A stretch of 64,000 bases of DNA from NCBI RefSeq assembly GCF_012489685.1, contig NC_080046.1, positions 23,453,038-23,517,037 on the forward strand. The letters run 5' to 3'. The position numbers and the translations under genes are program-made. How positions within the stretch are numbered: position 1 is the stretch's first letter; each line of letters begins with the position of its first letter. This DNA is from Lotus japonicus. Its lineage: Eukaryota; Streptophyta; Magnoliopsida; Fabales; Fabaceae. The notes beneath the pieces are model-generated. The model searched no databases, was not told the DNA's origin, and saw nothing but the letters and a program-made list of their open reading frames with translations. Positions 20,423 to 29,710 of the stretch are shown here, piece by piece.

Positions 20423-21365
20423 CTAGTAGCAAGTATAGAAGAGGTAACAAACTTCCGTTCTATTATAGAAAAGCATAAAGCTAGCACATGTTCTAACTTG
20501 AAACATAAAGCATGGATATGGGATTCAAGGGTTTACTCAGAGGATTCATGAATATAAATAGGAATTAAGATTAAAACATCATAAGTCTTACAAAGAACCC
20601 AAAGCAAAAGGGGTTTTAGCCAAACATGGCTATGAAATCCATACAAGAAGATAAAGATGAAACCTGAAACATAGGGCTTAGAGAAAGTTCCTCAAGCTCC
20701 AGAACTCAAACCCTCTCTTCTAACTTATGAAAATATGATAAAAAGACAAAAGGTTCCAAAAGAAATGACAAAAAGCCTATTTATAGGTAAACAGGTCGAG
20801 TCTGGGCGCTCAGGCGCCAATTCAGAGCGCCTGAGCGCCAATTCCAAGTGGAAAAAGCAGCTTCTGGAGGTAATTGGCGCTCAGGCGCTCAATCAGGAGC
20901 GCTCAGGCGCCAATTCCTTTCTAGCATCATGTAAACAGCGAATCAATTGGCGCTCAAGCGCTCAACACGAGCGCCTGAGCGCTCTCTACATGCTAGAAAG
21001 CCTCTTGACCTTCTTCTTAACTCCCCTTTAAGCCTCCCTTCAATTTTCCAAGCCTTTTGACCTTCTTTCTTCATCAGTTTTCAGACCTAGCTGCTTGGGA
21101 ACAAAGCAAGGAAAATATCTAGGATTTCCAAGAGTTTATTAGCACAAAAGACCCTCAATTCAAGTAGAAAAGATATGCAAGTCCTAAACTTACTTAAAAT
21201 GCAAGAAAGGTCCCATATAAAACTATGAAACTACCAAAACAAAGTAAAAACACAAATAAAGATAAAAATGCATGAGAATGCATGAAACACTACATGAGAC
21301 TCAACAAAAAGACTCAAAACAAACTACAAAATGTCCCTTAAAACACTACTAACCTAGGGTCATCA
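20423..21365 (-). repeat. Solo LTR, element-sense 5' part (right piece) with TATA box
   Basis: Continuation of the solo LTR begun at 7932. On the minus strand it starts TGATGACCCTAGG, and a TATA box (CTATAAATAGG, about 20775-20785) sits about 580 bases in. Six 12-bp GCGCTCAGGCGC-type units lie just upstream of that TATA box. The plus ORF at 20735-21031 is a by-product of these repeats. The SIRE insertion splits the LTR downstream of the TATA box. Confidence 0.8.
20806..20982. repeat. Six GCGC(TC/CT)...GCGC units in both orientations
   Basis: GCGCTCAGGCGC at 20806, 20877 and 20899; its inverse complement GCGCCTGAGCGC at 20827 and 20971; a one-base variant, GCGCTCAAGCGC, at 20950. All are 12 bp and most are joined to CAATTCC or TCAA. 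They sit immediately upstream of the minus-strand TATA box. Confidence 0.85.
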
Positions 21366-21370
21366 GTTGT

Positions 21371-22018
21371 CTTTTTATTTTTTTACAGGTTAAGCATGTA
21401 TTCATTGGATTTTTTTTCTGGATATTTTGTGCTTGTGGAGTGGTTTCAAAAGACATGTGCCTCGGCCAACTATCTTTGATGTTTAAACTTGATGGAGAAT
21501 TGGAGATGTTGCTGTGATGTATCTGTTTATGTTGGTTAGTTGGCTGATGCTTCAGTGGCTGCTGCTGTGATATTTAAGTGCTACTCTTTCTCCTGGGCCT
21601 TTGATGTTACTGGAATAGGTGGAGCGGTTGCTGCTGGAAAATTCGCTGTTATTATAAATCGCCGATGCTGGCTGCTGTTGGTTGAATCTAAGCTTGGAAC
21701 TTCAGCTAGTTTTTACTGTAGAGTTTCATTTGATGCTGAGATGGTTTTCTTATATGTAAATGACTCCTATTCTTTGGGTGAGCAAATTTGGCTATCCTTT
21801 GAGGTGTGTACTCTTTTTCCTTGCTTGGTTTTTATCCCACTGGGTTTTGACAAGTAAGGTTTTAATGAGGCTCCCTCTTAGATGTTCGTTTGCCAATATT
21901 GCGTTAGAAGAATTAGTGAGGCTGGGTGGGAAGGTTGGTTTGAGTTTTTAGCCTGGAAAACACTTGTATCTCATTTGGTTCTTTAATAATAAATTCATTT
22001 CATTTTTTTTAAAAAAAA
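21371..22018 (+). mobile_element. LINE 3' UTR and poly(A) tail (continuation of 6905-7931)
   Basis: Follows the second GTTGT duplication, so it rejoins the LINE fragment ending at 7931. Non-coding, rich in GCTGCTG, ending CTTTAATAATAAATTC...AAAAAAAA, a usual plant L1 tail. The ORFs in it show no family resemblance. Confidence 0.65.
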
Positions 22019-22044
22019 GTATGTGGACTGGGCGAGACCCTGGG

Positions 22045-24197
22045 TGTAACACCCCGATTTCGGTGGCGTCACTTTAGTAACCAAAATAAACTTAATGCGG
22101 AAAAAACGTGAATATTTTTTTTCGTCGATAACATAGACAAGACTGAAATAAATAAAACCCAAATGCGAAAAAGAACAGAACTAATATACAATATATATAA
22201 CAGCCCCCGCTGTAAGTAGCAACCTCGTCACGAGTAACCTCCAATGACGGAAAGCAGAAAAGTAGCACCCGTAGGCAATATGTACAAACCAAATGTAAAG
22301 GTGAAGTGTCTGCAACACCATCCCTCAAAACTGAGAATAAGCTGGCCCATCGGCCTGAAACAAGACCTCCTAAGTCCAACCAACTCTCTGTGATTCCCGT
22401 AAAGAAACCACACAAAAAGCTATAGGCGGGAAACTACCCTGTCCCCAAAGAAACAAATGATGTTCAGAGCTAAGACTCTACTCCTACACTAATCCTATCT
22501 CGAGGAGCTCACACCAGCACTAAAACCTACATGCTAGCATGATCGTCGTCTGAATCCGAATCCAGAACGACCAAGTCTACAAACACTATCCGTCCTCCCC
22601 TCGCAACCGCAATGCGCTCCGGTGCTGGACTAACGGGCTTTGGGCCCAAACCATGATCATCAATGATCGCAACGGTGGGTGTGCTGGACTCTGATGAATG
22701 CACTCCCATAGGCTCCTCCTCGGAGGGGTCCTCATCATCCGAAGACGACGGTGGCGGTGGTGCTCCCACTCCTGGTCCGCAATGCACTCCTGGCGGCAAG
22801 TTGAAGCTGACAGTGCTCCTCCTCAGCACTCCTTCCATCAAGTGTCCTACCCTATCTACCCTATCCTCCATGATCCTCCCCGAGTACGTCGCGCGATGGC
22901 TAGCGGGGTCTACCACCAACGCGCCGGGGTCATCCTGGTCTATCATCTCGTATCTAGTCCCCCCCGAAGGGTGGACCATTGTGAACCAGTCCGCTAAAGA
23001 CATCTGACAAAGGGCGTTGTCCGCCAAAACACACACAGAAGACGCGAGGGTCAACTCCAAAGAATTATGTAAATATTAAACCCAATAGGTACAGATAAGA
23101 GATAGCCACTTAGGCTTATAGCTAGAGATAGCATCCTAGGGTTACATATTCCACAATGAACATAACGACAATAATAACAATTAACATGTTCCAAATAGGA
23201 TTAACAAGTAACAATCACACTCAACAACTAAGTTAGTATGCATGTTGCATGATATGCAAATGACGGTTAACCCAGTTAACCACATGCATTCCGGAAGGGA
23301 TGAACATCAAACGGATCAGCCCTAACACCAGCCACGGTGGGACCATTTCGGCCCGCGTGCCTCTTACACCAACAACAACGGTAGCCAGATCAGCAGTAAA
23401 CCCGAAGGTCTGCCATTTCGGTCTGCTACTAAGAGTCGTCTACAAACGCTCTTTCGCGGAAATCCGGGTCTTATGACCATTTTGGAATCCACCGAGGTCC
23501 GAAGTACGTCTCGTGTTAATACCTCATTAATGTTGCATGAATGCAGAATGATTAGTCAAACAACGTCTCCGACCTCACTCGACACGTCGCCACGTGTTCT
23601 AGGTAAATTAAAGTCTCTAAAAGCTTACCCTAAGGTAATAATCGATTCTGCGACAAAAGACACTTCTTCACAACAACACAAAACTCATGATTATCTCCAA
23701 ATCATCCGACTCATCTCCATCTGATGGTCACAACTGCTCAACGAGCAAAGAGTATCACATACTCGGAAACTACCTGTTTCACGGACTTATCCCCAGGATA
23801 GCCCAACAACACAACTGCTCCCAGAGCACAAGAGTATCAACATACTCAGAACTTATCAATCTCCTCTACACTTGGATCCGACGACACTTCTCGTTTTCCA
23901 AAACTAAGATTTGCATCCTAAGCTTCCTTTCGAGTTTATTATCATTAATTGAAGATTTAGAGGTTGTTTAATGTCTTATGAGTTTTCTTTACAAAATAAT
24001 ATCCTTTTAGTCTTATCGCAAAATCTTATAAGTTCTCGGGATCTCCTAATCCCCAAATAACACCAGAGAATGTCTCGATCCATGAAACACCATAGCAAGG
24101 CCCGAATCTCATTCGTCCTATCAAACTTTCTCAAAACTCTCAAAATAAAATCGGCATGACCTGCCCGCTATTCTCACTACTCAGAATCACAGATATC
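22045..24197 (-). repeat. Gypsy LTR in minus orientation, 5' part missing
   Basis: Starts at the inverse of the LTR 3' end (TGTAACACCCCGATTTCGG). It matches the neighbouring plus LTR in inverted order at both ends: 22045-22260 against about 28250-28469, and 23690-24197 against about 26103-26590. The middle is diverged and carries a 177-aa ORF. It is cut where the plus LTR begins. At 22175-22183 it has ACAGAACTA, the empty version of the site where the plus LTR carries a MITE. Confidence 0.8.
22527..23060 (-). CDS. LTR-embedded ORF, 177 aa, unknown function
   Basis: An uninterrupted ATG-to-stop frame in the element-sense direction near the LTR 3' end. The N-terminal half looks globular (CQMSLADWFTMVHPSGGTRY), the centre is Pro/Ser/Asp-rich (PPPPSSSDDEDPSEEE), and the C-terminus is hydrophobic then acidic (IVFVDLVVLDSDSDDD). 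The segment CQMSL..F.M....G.TR.EM recurs in a shorter frame of the plus LTR (about 27465-27570) and, more weakly, in the ORFs of the other gypsy LTRs. It lies well downstream of where the TATA box is in intact relatives, so the 5' leader of the RNA would carry it. No known domain is recognised. Confidence 0.5.
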   Translation of the reverse strand: MELTLASSVCVLADNALCQMSLADWFTMVHPSGGTRYEMIDQDDPGALVVDPASHRATYSGRIMEDRVDRVGHLMEGVLRRSTVSFNLPPGVHCGPGVGAPPPPSSSDDEDPSEEEPMGVHSSESSTPTVAIIDDHGLGPKPVSPAPERIAVARGGRIVFVDLVVLDSDSDDDHASM

Positions 24198-24909
24198 TGT
24201 AAGGCCCAAGTTTTTAAGCTTATGCCAAGTAAATAGAATCCTATTCACGATTAGGGTTGATGTATCGTGAAGGGAAACCTGAACTAGAGTTTACCAAATG
24301 AAATAAATTTATGAAGGAGAAAGTTCAGGAAAAGTCAAAGGATTGTATCGAAGTCGATTTAAGTTATAGCACGACTAATATTCGTTTTAAAGCCTAGCAC
24401 AAGAACCTTAGGAAATCGAACTATGTTCCACCCTTGGAACACTGTAGGAATTTAGTCCAAAAAATCTTCAGAGAAATGTTAGAACTTCTCTTATTCCATA
24501 TATAACAATCGTTTCGAGGCGAAACTCTAGGATCTACGAAGGTCCGATTCCAATCATCGGAAGTTTGCCGAAACCGAAACCCTGGTATTTCAAAACCCTA
24601 GAATTACCCGACTATGAAGACTTTTTCTATTCGGAACATCAAATGAAGATTCTACACGCGTGCACCCATTTCTCTCGATGATTTCAATCTTTCTTCAGAA
24701 GGAAGTTTTCTATTCCGACATTCGATGCAAAAAGCAACTTATCGGGTAAAATAGTTTTACACCGACTATGCATTAGTTGCCAAAAATACAAGGAGACCTC
24801 TTTATAGTTTTGGAATTCTTTTGCCAAAACATATATATTAATTCATGGAGAATGAAGCCAGAAAAATCAGATTCGCGAAACTTTCATTTTACCGCGTTTT
24901 GCCAACCTC

Positions 24910-24918
24910 TATATATAG
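24910..24918 (+). promoter_or_regulatory. LTR TATA box
   Basis: TATATATAG about 710 bases into the LTR, a position matching the TATA boxes of LTRs B, C and F. Confidence 0.55.
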
Positions 24919-26533
24919 CCAAGAAATGAGAAAAAAACAAATATCTTACCCATTTCATCCAAGGAGGCCGCGAGTTTGAGAGGAGAGGGGGAGAAGAAGA
25001 TTTTGTTCAATCCTTGCTTGATCGTTGATTAATCAGTTACTGCTTCAAGGTTTCGAGGTATAGTTGCTAATCCTTACCTCTGATCACTTTTTCCATAGCT
25101 TTTCTGTAGACTTTTCTGAGCTGATAGTTTTGAGGTTTTTGCAAAACTATCCTGAATATTTCATTTCTGATTCTAAACCTCTTCCTTATGTGCCCAAGAT
25201 CACTTCTGCCGGATTAGATTTTCCGTTATGCCGCCGGATTTCCGCCGGAATCAATTTTAGCCTTAAATACCCATTTTTGGAGTTTTTGGAGTAAAGCTTC
25301 AACCTTTAGGCTGAAAACTATCGCCTTAGCTTAGTGCTAGTAGGATTAGTTGTCATAAACGTCGTTGGTGACGTCCCTGTCAAATTTGCTTTTTGGGATT
25401 TTAGTTTTGAAAATTCTAAGTTAAAAATCATGACCAAAATACCCCTGCGACAGTTTTCGATCCGATAATTTTTCCGAGTTCAGAATACCCTTAGTTACGG
25501 CTAATGATAGCATAGGAACCAAGTTTGATCGAAGAAAAATCGAGTCCCACAATTGTGAAAAGTGGCCGAGCACTCTTAGGGGGAGGGAGGAAAATTCCTT
25601 TTTCGAAAACTTGTTCTTTCGCGCTAGATTATCGTACCTCGGAGTATGTACTACTTCGGGTAACCTTAGTAAGTATTGGTAGCTTAGTTTCCGATAGATT
25701 TTGATAGAATTCTGTGGTTTTACTTTAAAGGTGCTTTTGAGGAATTTCCTGAAGATCAAGGAGCTCATTGTGAAGGAACGTTTGAGGAGAACGCTGGAAA
25801 AACTAGAGGTAAGGGCAACTTACCTTGCTAGTTAATGCTTTAGGTTTTGATGAATTCGACTTGATTTATTGTTTATGCACTTGTTTGTGTTTGACTGGTA
25901 AAATGTTTTCTGAGGCTTCGACTGACAATGTAGATGATTCATCTACTGAATGTTTTTGAGAGTGAATGACATGCTATGTGCTATGTGGGTAACTAGGATG
26001 TGTGGTGCATGATTTATATGCTAAGTGCTACGTGTTTATTCTGAGATGTATTGTTATATGACATGTTTGATGACGGTGATGATTTAAACTATGTCTTGTA
26101 CTCATATCTGTGATTCTGAGTAGTGAGAATAGCGGGCAGGTCATGCCGATTTTATTTTGAGAGTTTTGAGAAAGTTTGATAGGACGAATGAGATTCGGGC
26201 CTTGTTATGGTGTTTATGGATCGAGACATTCTCAGGAGTCATTTGGGGATTAGGAGATCCCGAGAACTTATAGGATTTGCGATAAGACTAAAAGGATATT
26301 ATTTAGTAAAGAAAACTCATAAGACATTAAACAACCTCTAAATCTTTAAATAAAGATAATAAGCTCGAAAGGAAGCTTTGGATGCAAATCTTAGTTTTTG
26401 GAAAACGAGAAGTGTCGTCGGATCCAAGTGTTGAGAAAGTTGAGAAGTTTTGAGTACGTTGATACTCATGTGCTGTGGGAGCAGTTGTGTTGTTGTGCTA
26501 TCCGAGGGATAAGCCGGGAAATGGGTAGTTTCC

Positions 26534-26549
26534 GAGTATGTCGATACTC
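26534..26549. other. Hairpin GAGTAT-GTCG-ATACTC
   Basis: Perfect 6-bp stem. Equivalent hairpins occur at 23750-23764 (loop CAC) and 23832-23847 (loop CAAC) in the minus LTR. Confidence 0.5.
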
Positions 26550-26620
26550 TTTGCTCGTTGAGCAGTTTTGACCATCGGATGGAGATGAGTCGGATGATTT
26601 GGAGATCATCATGAGATACA

Positions 26621-26936
26621 GTTATGCCTTCGGGTACAGTTTATGCCTTCGGGTACAGTTATGCCTTCGGGTACAGTTATGCCTTCGGGTACAGTTTATG
26701 CCTTCGGGTACAGTTTATTCCTTCGGGTACAGTTATGCCTTCGGGTACAGTTTATGCCTTCGGGTACAGTTTATGCCTTCGGGTACAGTTTATGCCTTCG
26801 GGTACAGTTTATGCCTTCGGGTACAGTTATGCCTTCGGGTACAGTTTATGCCTTCGGGTACAGTTTATGCCTTCGGGTACAGTTTATACCTTCGGGTACG
26901 GTTTATACCTTCGGGTACGGTTTATACCTTCGGGTA
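26621..26936 (+). repeat. 17-copy 18/19-bp minisatellite
   Basis: Units TTATGCCTTCGGGTACAG with a one-base length variation; the last units change to TTTATACCTTCGGGTACGG. All three frames stay open across the array, so the ORFs at 26599-27065 are repeat artefacts. Related CCTTCGGGTA units occur in LTRs D, E and F. Confidence 0.95.
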
Positions 26937-27787
26937 ATTCGGACATCGACGGGGGGTATGATCGACCGTGAGGTTAGGATCAACCTGTTGATTGTCGGGC
27001 ATGGCGGAGGGAAAAGTCGACCCGCAGGGTTAGGACTGATCCGGCTATGTCAAGGTGGTAAGTGACAGTCGAGGGTTATGGTCGACACAATGCCAGTGTT
27101 AGGACCGACTCGATCGTGCCCAGCCTACTTCTTCTGGAATCGTCGAGAGTGACGTTGCATTGATATATCATGCACTCTAATTATATTCGTTGGGTTTTGG
27201 ATGAGTTGATGTTGATAAACATCGTTATGTGTTTTGATGAGTAGATGTCGATAAATATCGTTACGTGCTTTGATGATTGAATTGTACTAGAGATTTGATA
27301 ACATGCTATGTTTAAACCTTAGGGTAGACAATGCAGAACTTATATGTGTATATACGATATATATATACCCCTTATACTTTACCTGATGTCTTGTATTATC
27401 CATACTGTATTCCGTAAGTTGACCCTTGCACGTGCTACCTGTGTTTGGGGGGCTATGTATGCCCTTTTTGTCAGATGTCGTTGACGGACTGTTTCGTGAT
27501 GCTTCGCCGTACGGGGAAGACCCGGAGCGAAATGACTACTACTGAGCCTTCGACGATGGAAGTTTAGGGATGGGTGTTTAGAGTCTACTAAGGTTGGGTG
27601 TTAGTGTCATAGCTCTGACTTAGTCTTTTTTGAGGGCTTGTGTTGCTGACACTTGACCTATCCTTTTTGGGATTGTACATTTTGCCTACGGGCGTTACAC
27701 TTTTCTACTTTCCGTCACTGGAGGTTACTCGTGACGAGGTCGCTACTTACAGCGGGGGATGTTATACATATTGTATATTAGATCTGT

Positions 27788-28330
27788 GGCTTAATTACAA
27801 CTTTGGTCCCCGACGTTTACCAATGCCACGATTTTGGTCCCTCACCTAATTTAATTACATGGATGGTCCTCGACGTTGTAGGTTGCGTGCAACGTTAGTC
27901 CTACCGTTTATTTCTTAATGGAGGAGGCTTACGTGGACGTCTAGTTGGAGAGAAAAAGGAGATCTGAGGAGAGAGGGGAGCACGTGAGTATCACATGAAC
28001 TCACGTGAACCTTATATGAACCCATTATACCCAAATCTGAAACCCTAGGGATCTAAATCGCGTTACCTTCTTCGTTCCAGGGAGGTAAGGGGTTTGAGTA
28101 TAATGGGTTCAGATAAGGGTCACGTGATACTCACGTGCTTCCCTCTCTCCTCATACCTCATTTCTCTCTCCAATTGGACGTCCACGTAAGCCTCCTTCAT
28201 TAAGAAATAAACAGTAGGACTAACGTTGCACACGGCCTACAACGTCGGGGACCATCCATGTAATTAAATTAGGTGGGGGACCAAAATCGTGGCATTGGTA
28301 AACGTCGGGGACCAAAGTTGCAATTAAGCC
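27788..28330. mobile_element. MULE-type foldback MITE, 543 bp, 9-bp target duplication
   Basis: Starts GGCTTAATTACAACTTTGG and ends with its inverse complement. The arms are about 240 bp each, so nearly the whole element is self-complementary. It is flanked by TAGATCTGT at 27779-27787 and 28331-28339, the 9-bp duplication length of Mutator-like transposons. The related minus LTR has the uninterrupted site at 22175-22183. No transposase, so non-autonomous. Confidence 0.93.
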
Positions 28331-28472
28331 TAGATCTGTTACCTTTCGCATTTGGGTTTTATCTATTTCAGTCTTGTCTTAGTTATTATCGAAAAAAAAA
28401 TATTTACGTTTTTCCGCATTAAGTTTATTTTGGTTACTAAAGTGACGCCACCGAAATCGGGGTGTTACATTG

Positions 28473-28484
28473 TGGTATCAGAGC
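28473..28484 (+). other. Primer binding site, initiator tRNA-Met
   Basis: TGGTATCAGAGC three bases after the LTR end at 28469. It fixes 24198-28469 as the 5' LTR of a plus-oriented element. Confidence 0.9.
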
Positions 28485-28678
28485 TTGTCGAGTCTTTCGG
28501 GAGTTGTTGGGGAATAGGTCTTCTGTGCTAGGTTGTGTGACTCTGCAAAGAGTAAAAATTGATTTCCTGCAAGCGATTTTTCGCTTAGAATTGATTGAAG
28601 TTATTGCTTAATCATATTGTATAGTCATGCTAGATGCTATCTTATGATTAGTACTAACTGTTTGTTTAACTATAGAAC

Positions 28679-29710
28679 ATGGTGAACTCTAACCAACTTG
28701 CTGAGATGGTGGCCACTTTGGTCCAAGCAATGACTGTACAGACGAATGACAATGCACATAGGCGTGCTACTGAGGATACACGCGAGCTACACCGGCTTCA
28801 GAGAGAAGTAGCCCTGGACCAGAACAGGGGACTGAATGATTTCAGAAGGCAGGATCCACCCAAGTTCACGGGTGGGACTGACCCGGACAATGCGGATCTG
28901 TGGATCCAAGAAATTGAGAAGATTTTCGAAGTGCTGCAGACTGCTGAAGGGGCTAAGGTGGGCCTGGCAACTTATCTGCTGCTGGGCGATGCTGAGTACT
29001 GGTGGAGGGGTACCAGAGGAATTATGAGAGCTAACCACGAAGAGGTGAATTGGAACTCTTTCCGTGCTGCATTTCTAGAGAAGTACTTTCCAACTAGCGC
29101 TCGAGACGAGCGGGAGGCACAATTTCTGACCCTTTGTCAAGGGAGCATGACCGTACCTGAGTATGCTTCCAAGCTGGAATCATTAGCCAAGCACTTCCAG
29201 TTTTTCAGCAACCATGTTGATGAACGCTACATGTGTAAGCGGTTTCTGAATGGACTGAGAGCAGACATCGAAGATTCAGTGAGGCCGTGAGGGGATTATA
29301 CGATTTCAGGCTTTGGTGGAGAAGGCCACAGAGGTGGAGCTGATGAAAAATAGAAGGATGAATAGAGCAGGAACTGGGGGACCGATGAGGTCGAGCTCCC
29401 AAGACAATCTTGGAAAAGGAAGGTTTCAGATGAAGAAGCCTTATCAGCGCCCTATGGGGGAAGGTTATACCCTAGGACAGCACAAACCGATGACCCTTGC
29501 TACTGGAGGTGCAGGGAATCAAGTCGGCAACACGGATGTGACATGTTTCCGGTGTGGGAAGACTGGACATTTTGCTGACAAGTGCCCAGCGACTGGACCA
29601 AGATGCTTTAATTGCAATCGAGTGGGACATCTAGCTGTGGATTGTAAGGCGCCCAAAAGGGAGCCATTTGTTAACACTGCAAGGGGAAAGCGCCTCACTA
29701 CTAGGGGAAG
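28679..29710 (+). pseudogene. gag: Ty3/gypsy gag, frameshifted and interrupted
   Basis: Capsid-nucleocapsid protein. ATG at 28679, 210 bases after the LTR. The capsid region contains DPPKFTGGTDPDNADLWI and YLLLGDAEYWWRG, characteristic of Ty3/gypsy chromovirus-type Gag. A TGA at 29288-29290, with a one-base frame change, ends the first 203-codon frame. The sequence resumes in the next frame with two CCHC zinc knuckles (29544-29585 and 29604-29645). At 29711 it is cut by LTR D. Protease and the rest of pol are not found downstream in this orientation. A second, related but different copy of the zinc-knuckle part is at 47796-48200. Confidence 0.9.

Larger units (their letters stand above)
8351..20427 (+). 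mobile_element. SIRE-type Ty1/copia element, copy 1, complete with target duplication
   Basis: A 12,067-bp element (8356-20422) flanked by CTAGT at 8351-8355 and 20423-20427. Order: 5' LTR, tRNA-Met primer site, gag, pol (protease, integrase, reverse transcriptase, RNase H), env-like ORF, antisense ORF, polypurine tract, 3' LTR. The integrase-before-RT order is diagnostic of Ty1/copia, and the long extra 3' ORF points to the SIRE/Maximus lineage. The LTRs differ by eye at only two adjacent bases, so insertion is recent, although the reading frames carry several lesions. Confidence 0.95.
24198..28469 (+). repeat. Long gypsy LTR (5' LTR), plus orientation, with nested MITE
   Basis: TGTAAGGCCCAAG...GGGGTGTTACA, followed by a tRNA-Met primer site, so it is a 5' LTR. 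About 3.7 kb without the MITE and its duplication. It holds a TATA box at 24910, a 17-copy minisatellite at 26621-26936, a MULE-type MITE at 27788-28330, and near the 3' end a short frame homologous to other LTR ORFs. Such long LTRs with a tRNA-Met primer fit Tekay/Del-like chromoviruses. The lineage is inferred. Confidence 0.88.

Noticed and set aside
20735..21031. 98-codon plus-strand ORF
   Set aside because: Produced by the GCGC-type repeats in the solo LTR; no family resemblance, and antisense to the LTR.
22663..23007. 114-codon plus-strand ORF
   Set aside because: Antisense shadow of the 177-aa LTR ORF, with no protein-like features of its own.
26621..26936. Regular short repeats considered as a CRISPR-like array
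   Set aside because: The units are directly abutting with no unique spacers, and the genome is eukaryotic, so this is a minisatellite.
26599..27065. Three overlapping plus-strand ORFs of 112-140 codons with repeated YAFGYS/MPSGTV peptides
   Set aside because: They are the CCTTCGGGTA minisatellite read in all three frames. No flanking protein-like sequence.
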